DNA of 64,000 nt from Streptomyces sp. S.PNR 29 (GCF_030386795.1 NZ_JANUQM010000007.1:1-64000); one strand, 5' to 3'. Shown: positions 16,056 to 24,867, numbered from the stretch's first letter. Numbers and translations are program-made. The notes: generated from the letters alone by a model not told the origin.

Positions 16056-16994
16056 CTATTCTTTCGGCCGCATCCGATGCTTCTGCGGGCTCACCCCGTA
16101 CACCCGCTTGAACGCCGTCGACAGCGCGAACGCGCTGCCGTAACCGACCTGGCGGGCGATCGCCTCCAGGGTGTCGTCGGTGTCGCGCAGGCGGTCGGCG
16201 GCGAGGGCGAGGCGCCAGCCGGTGAGATAGGACATGGGGGGTTCGCCCACGAGGTCGGTGAAGCGGCGGGCGAGCGCGGCGCGCGAGACCCCGGCCTTGG
16301 CGGCGAGCGACGCCACCGTCCAGGGGTGTGCCGGGTCGTCCTGCAACAGCCGCAGGGCCCTGCCCACGACCGGGTCCGCCAGGGCCCGGTACCAGGCGGG
16401 TGCCTCGGCCTCCGGGCGGGAGAACCAGGCCCGCAGCGCGGCGATGACCAGCAGGTCGAGGAGGCGGTCCAGGACGACCTCCTGACCGGGCTCGTCACGG
16501 ACGATCTCCTCCGTGATCAGCGGGGTCAGCGGGCAGTCCCACGCGTCGGTGGTGAGGGCCAGCAGCGGGGGCAGCGCATCCAGCAGCCTCCCGCCGATCT
16601 CGCTCTGCATGAGGTACGTGCCGATCAGCACCACCGTGGACCCGTCGGGCCGGTTGCCCCAGCTGCGCACGCCGAGGTCCATGGAGCCGTTCAGGGGCCG
16701 CCCGTCGGGGTAGCTGCACTCACCGCCCGGCAGGATCAGCGCCTGCGGTGCCGTACCGGGGTCGTCGGCGCAGGTGTACGGGACCGGGCCGCGCACGATG
16801 GCGAGCTCCCCGGCCCGCAGCCGCACCCGCTCCCCCGCGTCCGGCATGACCCAGGCCTCGCCGCGGACCATGAGCATCACCGTCAGCGGCGCCCGGTCCT
16901 CGACGCGCACCGCCCACGGCGGGTCGAAGGACGCCCGGGTCATGAACGCACCCCGGGCGCGGGGCCCCTCCAGCAGGCCTGCGAGGACGTCCAT
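16056..16994 (-). CDS. AraC-family regulator with cupin N-terminus
   Basis: Regulator of 312 residues. The N-terminal AraC_binding_2/cupin_6 domain includes FDPPWAVRVEDRAPLTVMLM and LRAGELAIVRGPVPYTCADD. The C-terminal double helix-turn-helix (about 215-305) contains WTVASLAAKAGVSRAALARR, then GEPPMSYLTGWRLALAADRL and IARQVGYGSAFALSTAFKRV. ATG 16994 is chosen because the cupin starts directly after it; the frame stays open far upstream without support. It is divergent, 81 bp apart, from an NmrA-like gene that it probably controls, a common pairing in actinomycetes. Confidence 0.88.
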   Translation of the reverse strand: MDVLAGLLEGPRARGAFMTRASFDPPWAVRVEDRAPLTVMLMVRGEAWVMPDAGERVRLRAGELAIVRGPVPYTCADDPGTAPQALILPGGECSYPDGRPLNGSMDLGVRSWGNRPDGSTVVLIGTYLMQSEIGGRLLDALPPLLALTTDAWDCPLTPLITEEIVRDEPGQEVVLDRLLDLLVIAALRAWFSRPEAEAPAWYRALADPVVGRALRLLQDDPAHPWTVASLAAKAGVSRAALARRFTDLVGEPPMSYLTGWRLALAADRLRDTDDTLEAIARQVGYGSAFALSTAFKRVYGVSPQKHRMRPKE

Positions 16995-17075
16995 GGCGCC
17001 AGCGTAGACGCGCGCGCATGGGAACGAGCCGTTCAGCGATGGGACCGTGCGCCGTACGGCAGTTGACTCGGAGGC

Positions 17076-17912
17076 ATGACACAGAACACGGAACACATGA
17101 CGGTTGTGGTGACGGGCGCTTCCGGGCGTACGGGAAGCCGGGTGGCCGAGGCCGCGCGGGCGGCCGGCCTCACGGTACGGGCGGCGTCCCGGGCGAACGG
17201 CTTCGACTGGCAGGACCGGTCGACCTGGGCGGGCGTCCTCCGCGGCGCCGACGCGGCCTATCTGGCCTACCCCTCCGACGTCGGCGCCCCGGGCGCCGCC
17301 GACGCGGTCGGCGCGCTGGCGCGGGAGGCGGCCGGTCTCGGCGTACGGCGGCTGGTGCTGCTGTCGGGGCGGGGCGAGGAGCAGGCGCGGCCCACCGAGG
17401 AGGCGCTGCGCGAGGCGGGCGCGGACTGGACGGTGGTCCGGGCCGCCTGGTTCGCGCAGAACTTCAGCGAGGGTCCGCTGGTGGAGGAGCTGCGGCTGAG
17501 CGGGCGGCTGGTGTTCCCGGCGGACGGGGTGCGCGAGCCGTTCGTCGACGTGCGGGACATCGCGGACGTGGTGGTGGCCGCGCTGACGAGCGGCGACCCA
17601 TACGCCGGGCAGACCGTCGAGGTCTCCGGGCCCCGGCTGCTGACCTTCGGCGAGGCCGTCGCGGAGATCGCCGAGGCGACGGGGCGCGAGCTGACGTACG
17701 TGCCCGTGCCGCCGCGCCGGTACGGCGAGAACCTGACCGCCTTCGGGGTGCCGCCGGAGGAGGCCGATTTCCTGGTCGGGCTGTTCGAGTCGCTGCTCGA
17801 CGGCCGCAACTCCCACGTGTCGGACGGCGTGCGGCGGGTCCTGGGCCGCGAGCCGCGGGACTTCTCGGAGTACGTCCGGGACGCCGCGGCGGCAGGAGCC
17901 TGGAAAGTCTAG
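17076..17912 (+). CDS. NmrA-like NAD(P)-binding protein
   Basis: Atypical short-chain dehydrogenase of the NmrA/QOR2 type, 278 residues. The Rossmann motif VVVTGASGRTGSRVAEAARA is at about residues 8-28, followed by YLAYPSDV and RRLVLLSGRG. It lacks a clear YxxxK catalytic pair, as usual for NmrA-like redox sensors and quinone reductases. Start 17076 or 17097 (MTVVVTG) are both possible. The TAG stop (17910-17912) lies inside the CTAG end of a 101-bp inverted-repeat element, so the element may have altered the C-terminus. It is divergent from an AraC gene. Confidence 0.82.
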   Translation: MTQNTEHMTVVVTGASGRTGSRVAEAARAAGLTVRAASRANGFDWQDRSTWAGVLRGADAAYLAYPSDVGAPGAADAVGALAREAAGLGVRRLVLLSGRGEEQARPTEEALREAGADWTVVRAAWFAQNFSEGPLVEELRLSGRLVFPADGVREPFVDVRDIADVVVAALTSGDPYAGQTVEVSGPRLLTFGEAVAEIAEATGRELTYVPVPPRRYGENLTAFGVPPEEADFLVGLFESLLDGRNSHVSDGVRRVLGREPRDFSEYVRDAAAAGAWKV

Positions 17913-18009
17913 GCCCTGTCGTTTGGATCATCCCGGCGTCGCGGGGTCCGGCACGCACATCTGCGGCACCGCACCTCACGGCCGGCCTGATCCACACGAC
18001 AGGGCCTAG
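17909..18009. repeat. 101-bp MITE-like inverted-repeat element
   Basis: Ends of 22 bp match in inverted orientation with one mismatch. The left begins CTAGGCCCTGTCG and the right ends CGACAGGGCCTAG; the inner parts are TTTGGATCA and TGATCCACA. The 57-bp centre encodes nothing. CTAG at both tips is itself palindromic and could be target sequence or the element's end. Similar GGCCCTGTCG-type repeats are, from memory, frequent in Streptomyces intergenic regions. Both flanking genes use the terminal CTAG as their TAG stop. The transcribed element would fold into a long hairpin and serve as terminator. Confidence 0.65.
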
Positions 18010-19130
18010 TCCTCCGGCTTGTGCGGCGGATGGGCGCTCTTCACATGCGTCCGCAGCCGCGACGTCACGTCCTCCGGCGGCAGGAACCGGGACCACCGCT
18101 CCGGGAACTCGGACGGCATGTCGGGGTCGGACTCGCCGTTCGCGGCGGCGCGGGCCACGTACTCGGCGACCTGGGCCTGGCGCAGGCGCTCGTTGGCCTC
18201 GCGGGCCGCGGCCGTGGCGGCGGCCGGCCAGACGCGGTCGATCGCGGCGTTGACCGCGGCGCCGACGAGGACGGCGAACGCGGAGACGCCGATCCACAGC
18301 AGGACGGCGACGGGCGCGGCGAGGGAGCCGTAGATGGTGGGGCCCTCGACGGTGTTGGTGAGGTAGATGCGCAGCAGGAAGCTGCCGAGGACCCACATGC
18401 CGAGGGCGACCAGCGCGCCGGGCACGTCCTCGATCCACGGGGAGCGGACGGGCACCGAGACGTGGTACAGCGTGGTCAGGAAGGCGATCGACAGAACGAT
18501 CACGACCGGCCAGTACAGGACCTGGACGACCGTCGTCGACCACGGGACGAACCGTACGACCGCGTCCGGGCCCGCCACCATCAGCGGCAGCGCGACCGAG
18601 CCGATCAGCAGGGCGACGATGAACAGCAGGAAGGCCATCAGGCGGGTCTTGACGATGCCCCGGACGCCGTCGAGGCCGTACATCACGGTGATGGTGTCGA
18701 TGAAGACGTTCACCGCGCGGGAGCCCGACCACAGCGCGAACAGGAAGCCGATGGAGATGACGTCGGGCCGGCCGCCCTTCATCACGTCGTGCAGGATCGG
18801 CTCCGCGATCTGCTTGACGCCCCGGTCGGAGAGCACCGTGCGCGCGGCCTCCAGGAGGTTGGTCTCCAGGCTCTGGATGGTGTCGGCGCCGGTCCAGGCG
18901 TCGACGTAACCGAGCAGGCCGATCATGCTCAGCAGCAGCGGCGGCACGGACAGCAGCGTGAAGAACGCGGCCTCCGCCGCGAGACCCAGGATGCGGTACT
19001 CCATGCAGGAGTTGACGGTGTCCTTGAGCAACAGCCAGGCGGTCCTGCGCTTGGATACGTTCCGGTAGAGGGCTCGTGCCCGATGGAGACGGCCGGAGTG
19101 CCTGTCGGGGGTTTCGCTTGCTGCCTGCAC
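18006..19130 (-). CDS. YihY/BrkB family membrane protein
   Basis: Integral membrane protein of 374 residues. It has the family's six-helix core after a basic N-terminus: EAAFFTLLSVPPLLLSMIGL, SIGFLFALWSGSRAVNVFID with the conserved W-S-x-S-R, TRLMAFLLFIVALLIGSVAL, VLYWPVVIVLSIAFLTTLYH and APVAVLLWIGVSAFAVLVGA. The tail is charged and cytoplasmic. The start is GTG 19130. Once called ribonuclease BN by mistake, the family's real function is unresolved, with transport suspected. The TAG stop is provided by the adjacent inverted-repeat element. Confidence 0.88.
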   Translation of the reverse strand: MQAASETPDRHSGRLHRARALYRNVSKRRTAWLLLKDTVNSCMEYRILGLAAEAAFFTLLSVPPLLLSMIGLLGYVDAWTGADTIQSLETNLLEAARTVLSDRGVKQIAEPILHDVMKGGRPDVISIGFLFALWSGSRAVNVFIDTITVMYGLDGVRGIVKTRLMAFLLFIVALLIGSVALPLMVAGPDAVVRFVPWSTTVVQVLYWPVVIVLSIAFLTTLYHVSVPVRSPWIEDVPGALVALGMWVLGSFLLRIYLTNTVEGPTIYGSLAAPVAVLLWIGVSAFAVLVGAAVNAAIDRVWPAAATAAAREANERLRQAQVAEYVARAAANGESDPDMPSEFPERWSRFLPPEDVTSRLRTHVKSAHPPHKPED

Positions 19131-19251
19131 GTCCTAAAGGTATCCGTCGCGCCTGCCCGCACTCACCCGCGCCCGCCCGCAGACCTGGGCGTACGGCACC
19201 GGCGGCCGGATCTTCTGCCTGCCGGTCTCCTCTCGGGGTAGGTTCGCAGAC

Positions 19252-20886
19252 ATGGCAGGCAGCACCCACATCGTGACGAATCAGGCCCCGCCGCTCGTCG
19301 GGTACGACGTCTTCACCGCCGACCGCGCCCTGGTGGAGGCGGTCGAACGGCATGTGGCGCCTGAGCTGCTGGGCGAGGCGCTGGACGAGTTGTCGGGCCT
19401 CGGCCGGACCTGCGGCTCGCTCCAGGTGCAGGAGTGGGGGGTGCTGGCCAACGAGAACCCGCCGAGGCTGCGCACGCACGACCGCTACGGCCACCGGATC
19501 GACGAGGTCGACTTCCATCCGGCCTGGCACCGGTTGCTCGGCAAGGGCGTCTCGGCGGGCCTGACCGCGGCCTGGACGCGGCCCGGCGGGCACGTACGCC
19601 GCGCGGCGGGGTTCCTCATGTGGACGCAGGTGGAGGCCGGCAACGGCTGCCCGCTGTCGATGACCCACGCGGCGGTGCCCGCCCTGCGCACGGACCCCGC
19701 CCTCGCCGCCGAGTGGGAGCCGCGGCTGACGTCCACGGTCTACGACCGAGGGCTGCGGCCGGCGCAGCTCAAGGCGGGCGCCCTGTTCGGGATGGGCATG
19801 ACGGAGAAGCAGGGCGGCAGCGACGTACGGGCGGGCACCACGTCCGCCCGGCCGCTGGCGCAGGAGGGGACGTACGAGCTGACCGGGCACAAGTGGTTCT
19901 GCTCGGCGCCCATGTCCGACGGGTTCCTGGTCCTGGCCCAGGCTCCGGGCGGTCTGACCTGCTTCCTCGTGCCTCGGGTGCTGCAGGACGGCAGCCGCAA
20001 CGTGTTCCTGATCCAGCGGCTGAAGGACAAGCTGGGCAACCGGTCGAACGCCTCCGCCGAGGTCGAGTTCGACGGGACCTGGGCGCGCCGGGTCGGCGAG
20101 GAGGGGCGCGGGGTGCGCACCATCATCGGGATGGTGGCGGCGACCCGGCTCGACTGTGTGCTGGGCTCGGCGGGGCTGATGCGGCAGGCCGTGGCACAGG
20201 CGGTCCACCACTGCACGTACCGCGAGGCGTTCGGCGGGAAGCTGATCGACAAGCCGCTGATGCGCAACGTCCTCGCCGATCTCGCGATCGAGTCGGAGGC
20301 GGCGACGACGCTGGCGCTGCGGCTCGCGGCCGCCTACGACGACGGCGGCGAGCAGGAGCGGGCGCTGCTGCGGATCGCGGTGCCGGCGGCCAAGTACTGG
20401 GTGACCAAGCGCTGCGCGCCGGTCGCGGTCGAGGCGGCCGAGTGCCTGGGCGGCAACGGGTACGTCGAGGAGTCCGGGATGCCCCGGCTGGTGCGCGAGT
20501 CGCCGCTGAACTCGATCTGGGAGGGCGCGGGCAACGTCCAGGCGCTGGACGTGCTGCGGGCGCTGCAGCGGGAGCCGAGGGCGCTCGACGCCTATCTGCG
20601 GGAGGTGGGGGCGGCGCGCGGGGCCGACCACCGGCTGGACGCGGCGATCAAGAACCTGCTGACCGAACTCGCCGACCTGGAGGGCATCGAGGCGCGTGCC
20701 CGGCGGCTCGTGGAGCGGCTGGCGCTGGTGCTCCAGGGGGCGCTGCTGGTCCGGTACGCGCCGCCGGAGGTCGCCGACGCCTTCTGCGCCTCGCGGTTGG
20801 GCGGGGACGGGGGCGCGGCCTTCGGGACGCTGCCGCACACGCTGGACCTGGCGTCGGTGGTGGAGCGGGCCCGGCCGGTGTCCTGA
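19252..20886 (+). CDS. aidB: AidB-like acyl-CoA dehydrogenase
   Basis: Flavoprotein of the acyl-CoA dehydrogenase fold, 544 residues, the length of E. coli AidB, which belongs to the adaptive response to DNA alkylation. Diagnostic segments are GMGMTEKQGGSDVRAGTTSA (flavin-site region), ELTGHKWFCSAPMSDGFLVL, RLKDKLGNRSNASAEVEF and AAECLGGNGYVEESGMPRLV, then SPLNSIWEGAGNVQALDVLR. The last two are hallmarks of AidB rather than of beta-oxidation enzymes. It is divergent from the YihY gene and ends in a strong terminator. No alkyltransferase gene is nearby, so alkylation control cannot be confirmed. Confidence 0.88.
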   Translation: MAGSTHIVTNQAPPLVGYDVFTADRALVEAVERHVAPELLGEALDELSGLGRTCGSLQVQEWGVLANENPPRLRTHDRYGHRIDEVDFHPAWHRLLGKGVSAGLTAAWTRPGGHVRRAAGFLMWTQVEAGNGCPLSMTHAAVPALRTDPALAAEWEPRLTSTVYDRGLRPAQLKAGALFGMGMTEKQGGSDVRAGTTSARPLAQEGTYELTGHKWFCSAPMSDGFLVLAQAPGGLTCFLVPRVLQDGSRNVFLIQRLKDKLGNRSNASAEVEFDGTWARRVGEEGRGVRTIIGMVAATRLDCVLGSAGLMRQAVAQAVHHCTYREAFGGKLIDKPLMRNVLADLAIESEAATTLALRLAAAYDDGGEQERALLRIAVPAAKYWVTKRCAPVAVEAAECLGGNGYVEESGMPRLVRESPLNSIWEGAGNVQALDVLRALQREPRALDAYLREVGAARGADHRLDAAIKNLLTELADLEGIEARARRLVERLALVLQGALLVRYAPPEVADAFCASRLGGDGGAAFGTLPHTLDLASVVERARPVS

Positions 20887-20902
20887 CCCGGACGCAAGGG
20901 AC

Positions 20903-20936
20903 GGGGGTGGTGCTGCGCCGACACGGCACCACCCCC
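20903..20936. terminator. Terminator after aidB
   Basis: Perfect 11-bp arms GGGGGTGGTGC and GCACCACCCCC with a 12-nt loop lie 17 bp after the aidB stop. Confidence 0.75.
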
Positions 20937-21018
20937 GCCTACTGGCCCGTTCGAGGCCACGAACGCCGCTCGGGACGGCGTCGCTCAAGTTTCAGCCAGC
21001 GCGGGGCCGTCCACCAGG

Positions 21019-21036
21019 GTTGCAAGAGGTTGCAAC
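21019..21036. promoter_or_regulatory. 7-4-7 inverted repeat upstream of the GAF regulator
   Basis: GTTGCAA and TTGCAAC arms with a 4-nt spacer lie 140 bp upstream of the GAF-protein start. The AT-leaning sequence in this GC-rich background suggests an operator, perhaps autoregulatory. A third partial half-site (AACTTGC) follows directly. Confidence 0.4.
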
Positions 21037-21175
21037 TTGCTGCTGACTGTGTGCGGACTGTGCCCCTCCGTCAGAGCAAGCGGTCACCATGAGACGAACA
21101 TTCGGGACGGGCCCCGGGGCCGGGGCCGGCAGACCGCGGACATCGCCCGCCCGAGCCCTTCTTCCGGGAGGACCA

Positions 21176-22465
21176 GTGGCGCTCTCGCCGATGGACGTGA
21201 CGCACCTCGCCGCCGTCGACACGGCACAGGCGGCCCGGGTACTCAGCGAGGTCCGCTCCGCCAAGCTCTCCGGCCGGCGCGCTCCAGTGGCGCCGCGCCC
21301 GGTGATCGAGCAGTCCTGGCAGCGCATGCTGCGCGGCGGTGTCGACCCCGACCACGACTTCCGGTCGGGGCTGCTCTCCCGTGACGAGGTGCAGCGGCGG
21401 CGGGAGACCTCGGCGCTGCGGCATGTGCTGCCGGTGCTGCGAGAGGGCCTGCTCTCGGTCGCGGACATCGCCCACCACATCATGGTCGTCGCCGACGAGG
21501 AGGGCCGGGTGCTGTGGCGCGAGGGCAGCGCGCCCGTGCTGCGCAAGGCCGACGGGCTGGGCCTCGAACCCGGCGCGGACTGGCGGGAGGACGTCGTGGG
21601 AACCAACGGTGTGGGGACCCCGGCGGTGGTGCGCAGGCCCGTCCAGGTCTTCGGCTCCGAGCACTTCGTGCGTTCGCAGGTCACCTGGACCTGCGCCGGA
21701 GCCCCGCTGACCGATCCCCGCGACGGGCGGCTGCTGGGCGTGGTCGACGTGAGCGGGCCGCTGGAGACGATGCACCCGTCGACGCTCGCCTGGGTGGACT
21801 CCGTGGCCAAGCTGGCCGAGGCCCGGCTGCGCGAGGTGCACCTTCAGTCGCTGGAGCGGCTGCGTGCGGTGGCGGCGCCGGCGCTGGCCCGGATCGACGG
21901 GCGCGGTCTGGTGGTGGACCGGGACGGCTGGACGGCGGCCGTCACGGGGATGCCGTACACGAAGCGGATCGCACTGCCCACGTCGCTGACGGGTGGTCTG
22001 AAGTGGCTGCCGGAGCTGGGGCTGTGCTCGGTGGAGCCGCTCGCCGGGGGCTGGCTGGTGCGGCCCGCCGACGAGCCGGTGCCGTGCCGGGCCGCCCGGA
22101 TCGTGCTGGACCTCAGACAGCCGCGCCGCTGGTGCGTGGGGGTCTTCGGCAGCGCGGGCTCCTGGAGCCACGAACTGAGCCCCCGGCACGCCGAGTTGCT
22201 CTACCTCCTGGCCGTGCACCGCACCGGCCGCAGCGCCTCGGGGCTCGCCGAGGACCTGTTCGGTGACCCCGGCCGCACGGTGACGGTGCGTGCCGAGATG
22301 TCGCGGGTACGGCGCTATCTCGGGGGTCTACTGGAACACCGGCCGTACCGCTTCCGTGAGGACGCCGAGGTCGAGATGCTGCTGCCCGACGACCCGTGCG
22401 ACCTGTTGCCGCACTCGACGGCGCCGGCGGTGGCCGGGCGACGCGCGTCCGCTCGGTTGTCCTGA
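21176..22465 (+). CDS. GAF-domain regulator with C-terminal winged helix
   Basis: A protein of 429 residues resembling the N-terminal sensory part of AcoR-type regulators. PVIEQSWQRMLRGGVDPDHD and the GAF segments VADIAHHIMVVADEEGRVLW, WREDVVGTNGVGTPAVVRRP and FVRSQVTWTCAGAPLTDPRD are diagnostic. Instead of a sigma-54 AAA+ domain, the C-terminus has a winged-helix-like region (LSPRHAELLYLLAVHRTGRS followed by TVTVRAEMSRVRRYLGGLL). GTG 21176 with GGGAGG 5 nt upstream is preferred; ATG 21089 lacks a ribosome site. In actinomycetes such proteins commonly control aldehyde or alcohol dehydrogenases; no such gene is adjacent. Confidence 0.8.
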   Translation: MALSPMDVTHLAAVDTAQAARVLSEVRSAKLSGRRAPVAPRPVIEQSWQRMLRGGVDPDHDFRSGLLSRDEVQRRRETSALRHVLPVLREGLLSVADIAHHIMVVADEEGRVLWREGSAPVLRKADGLGLEPGADWREDVVGTNGVGTPAVVRRPVQVFGSEHFVRSQVTWTCAGAPLTDPRDGRLLGVVDVSGPLETMHPSTLAWVDSVAKLAEARLREVHLQSLERLRAVAAPALARIDGRGLVVDRDGWTAAVTGMPYTKRIALPTSLTGGLKWLPELGLCSVEPLAGGWLVRPADEPVPCRAARIVLDLRQPRRWCVGVFGSAGSWSHELSPRHAELLYLLAVHRTGRSASGLAEDLFGDPGRTVTVRAEMSRVRRYLGGLLEHRPYRFREDAEVEMLLPDDPCDLLPHSTAPAVAGRRASARLS

Positions 22466-22618
22466 ACGTCAGGCCTGGGGGCGGTGTCTTCCGCATATTT
22501 GCGAGGTCTTCGTCCGCAGGCGGTCCGCCTGCCGTAACATCCCGTACGGGTCACCCCACCTGCTCCTCGGTCAACGTACTGATCACCAGGCGCAGTTGGC
22601 CCGGCCTCGGGAGGATGG

Positions 22619-23905
22619 ATGAAGCATCGCGGCAGACATCGCCGACGCAGACGGGGCAAAGCGCTGCGCGCCTTCCTGGCCGGGACCGCCCTCGCACTGA
22701 CCGCCGCGGCCACCATGATCAGCGCCTCGCAGGCCACGGTCACCGACGACCCGGGGGCGCTGAAGCCGCTCACCGCCTCCGCCGGGACGGCCCGGTCCGG
22801 CATCACGGAGCACCGGGTGCCACAGCGTTCCCTCGACCGGCTCGCCTCGGCGATGGGCCGTCCCGTCGGTGTCGGTGCCGTCCTGTCCGACGCCGACCAC
22901 ACCCTGCGCGACGCCGCCGACTGCACGGCCGAGGAGCGTGAGGCGCTGCCCGTCACTCCCGTGGCCGACCGCGCGTACTGCTGGGACCCCGCCGACACCC
23001 GGGGCTGGCGGGCCGGGGCGGTCACCACCTCCGGGGACGCCGACGACGACGGCCGCTGGGGCCGGAACCGGGTGATCCTCTCCGCCTGGAGCCGGGACGA
23101 CGGCGCGGCCGACCAGGGCCTGGCCAGGGTCGCCTTCGTCGACGCGAACAACCCGAACCGCCTCGGCTACACCTGGGCGCTGCTCGCCGTGCCGGTCGAC
23201 GGCGGACGCGACTACCGGGGGCTCGTCTCCCCCGTGTACGGCATGGTCTGGTACCAGGACAAGCTGCTGGTGACCGCCAAGTCCGGGGACCGCAGCGCGC
23301 TGTACGTGTACGACCTGGACCGCGTCCAGCGCGCCGGCGTGGCCGCGGACGCCGTCGGCCGGGTGCCCGGCGGCTGGTCGGCGCACGGCTACCGGTACGT
23401 CCTGCCCGCCGTCGCCTCGTACACGCTGGGCGGCCACGGCGCCCCGCGTCCCGACAGCATCTCCCTGGACCGCAGCACGGCGCCGGACAGCCTGGTCGCG
23501 AGCGAGTGGGTGCCCTCGGACGGCGACCGGCACACCCGGTTGTGGAGGTACGCGTTCAGCAGCGACCCGGCGCGTGCCGGGCTGCTGGCCACCGATTCCT
23601 CGGGGCACGCGAAGGCGGAGGAGGCCTACGAGACGAAGGCCACGGACGTGCGGGGCGTGCTGTCGTACCGGTCGGCCTGGTACGTGGGCCGTGCCGCCGC
23701 CACGCCGGACGGGCGGGGCACGCTGTGGCGGCAGGACGCGCGGGGTGCGCGGGCCGCTCGGTGCGGGGCGGACGAGACGCACCACTGCTGGAGCGGGCAC
23801 GCGGAGTCGCTCTCCTACTGGGAGGAGACCGGCGAGGTGTGGACCCAGTCCGGCCGGGTGCTGTTCGCGCTGCCGCTGTCCTCGGTCGACCGGTCGGTGG
23901 GCTAG
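22619..23905 (+). CDS. Secreted protein of unknown function
   Basis: A 428-residue exported protein. The N-terminus has a very basic cluster (HRGRHRRRRRGK) before a hydrophobic core (FLAGTALALTAAATMISASQ), a typical Streptomyces signal peptide. The mature region contains repeated beta-rich stretches such as ARVAFVDANNPNRLGYTWAL, GMVWYQDKLLVTAKSGDRSA, RTVDR-free HTRLWRYAFSSDP and YWEETGEVWTQSGRVLFALP. These suggest a beta-propeller-like fold, though no catalytic motif stands out. A GGGAGGATGG ribosome site precedes the ATG. Cys pairs near TAEERE and in ARCGADETHHCW may form disulfides. Function not recognised. Confidence 0.65.
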   Translation: MKHRGRHRRRRRGKALRAFLAGTALALTAAATMISASQATVTDDPGALKPLTASAGTARSGITEHRVPQRSLDRLASAMGRPVGVGAVLSDADHTLRDAADCTAEEREALPVTPVADRAYCWDPADTRGWRAGAVTTSGDADDDGRWGRNRVILSAWSRDDGAADQGLARVAFVDANNPNRLGYTWALLAVPVDGGRDYRGLVSPVYGMVWYQDKLLVTAKSGDRSALYVYDLDRVQRAGVAADAVGRVPGGWSAHGYRYVLPAVASYTLGGHGAPRPDSISLDRSTAPDSLVASEWVPSDGDRHTRLWRYAFSSDPARAGLLATDSSGHAKAEEAYETKATDVRGVLSYRSAWYVGRAAATPDGRGTLWRQDARGARAARCGADETHHCWSGHAESLSYWEETGEVWTQSGRVLFALPLSSVDRSVG

Positions 23906-23956
23906 CCAGAGGCCCGCGATCGACAGGTCGGTGGAGTGGATGGTTCCCTGAGCGCC

Positions 23957-24529
23957 ATGACCACCATCGCCGTGACCACCTGGTCCCTGGAGCAGACCGC
24001 GCCGACCGACCTTCTGCCGGCCGCCGCGCCCGAGGGAGACGTCCGGATCGTCCGATCCGAGGTGCCCTCGCCCGAGTTCAGTCGTTTCCTGTACGCCTCG
24101 GTCGGCGGTGACATCCGCTGGGTGGACCGGCTGAGCTGGACGTACGCGCGGTGGCAGGAGTACCTGGACCGGCCCGGCGTGGAGACCTGGGTCGCGTACG
24201 ACCGGGGCACGCCGGCGGGGTACGTGGAGCTGGACCCGCAGGACGAGGGGGTCGTGGAGATCGCCTACTTCGGCCTCGTCCCGGCCTTCCGGGGCCGGCG
24301 CATCGGCGGGCACCTGCTGTCGTACGGCGCCGCCCGCGCCTGGGACCTCGCGGACCGCTGGCCGGGTCTGGCTCCGACCAAGCGGGTGTGGCTGCATACG
24401 TGCAGCAAGGACGGTGAGCACGCGATGGCCAACTACCAGCGCCGGGGGTTCAGGCTGTTCGACACCAAGGTCGAGGAGGAGCGGGAGGCACCCGCGCCGG
24501 GGCCCTGGCCGGGGGCCTTTCCTGTCTGA
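23957..24529 (+). CDS. GNAT-family N-acetyltransferase
   Basis: Acetyl-CoA-dependent transferase of 190 residues. The GNAT core shows AGYVELDPQDEGVVEIAYFG and the acetyl-CoA pyrophosphate loop VPAFRGRRIGGHLLSYGAAR (a Q/R-x-x-G-x-G/A variant). The C-terminal MANYQRRGFRLFDTK is the usual Y-x-x-x-GF ending. ATG 23957 is preferred because MTTIAVTTWSLEQT starts the conserved region; 23936 is possible. A strong terminator follows, separating it from the sulfur operon. The acceptor substrate is unknown. Confidence 0.82.
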   Translation: MTTIAVTTWSLEQTAPTDLLPAAAPEGDVRIVRSEVPSPEFSRFLYASVGGDIRWVDRLSWTYARWQEYLDRPGVETWVAYDRGTPAGYVELDPQDEGVVEIAYFGLVPAFRGRRIGGHLLSYGAARAWDLADRWPGLAPTKRVWLHTCSKDGEHAMANYQRRGFRLFDTKVEEEREAPAPGPWPGAFPV

Positions 24530-24569
24530 CCTGCACAGACGCACAGGAACACGCGTCATGTGACCAACA

Positions 24570-24602
24570 ACACCCTTGTCCCGCGATCCGAGACAAGGGT
24601 GT
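24570..24602. terminator. Terminator after the GNAT gene
   Basis: Perfect arms ACACCCTTGTC and GACAAGGGTGT with an 11-nt loop lie 41 bp after the stop and upstream of the sulfur-operon leader. Confidence 0.75.
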
Positions 24603-24656
24603 CCGCATGATGGACGAAGCTGGACTGTGTCCAGATCGCCGTGACACGCTTCCGTC

Positions 24657-24740
24657 ATGTCTGGAACTGGGATCGCCTTGGTGAGTCGGCGGCACGTCGA
24701 CCTCGGCCGCATGTCCAGCGCCATCTGTCCGGCGCGCTGA
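24657..24740 (+). CDS. Leader peptide of the sulfur operon (cysteine-type)
   Basis: A 27-codon ORF starting MSGTGIALVS and containing RRHVDLGRMSSAIC before its end PAR-stop. The R-R-H-x-D-L-x-R-x-x-S-x-x-C signature is that of actinobacterial putative leader peptides found upstream of sulfite reductase, cysteine-synthesis and sulfur-uptake genes. The Cys codon near the end suggests ribosome slowing at low cysteinyl-tRNA changes expression of the downstream operon. The stop lies 127 bp before the sulfite-reductase ATG. Motif and location are seen directly; the attenuation mechanism is inferred from the family. Confidence 0.75.
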   Translation: MSGTGIALVSRRHVDLGRMSSAICPAR

Positions 24741-24867
24741 GAGCACTCACGCAGCGCCGACATCCCCTCTTCAGCCTCATTTCTGCGCAACGAAGCGCAC
24801 GTATGCCCATGCGCCCGCACGCGCAGGTCAGAGCCGCTTTCCGCCTGTCCCGAAGGACGTATCAGCC

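Noticed and set aside
17464..20988. Open minus-strand frame of over 1100 codons across YihY and aidB
   Set aside because: It is an artefact of high GC; it crosses two recognised genes in other frames and a repeat element, and shows no domain.
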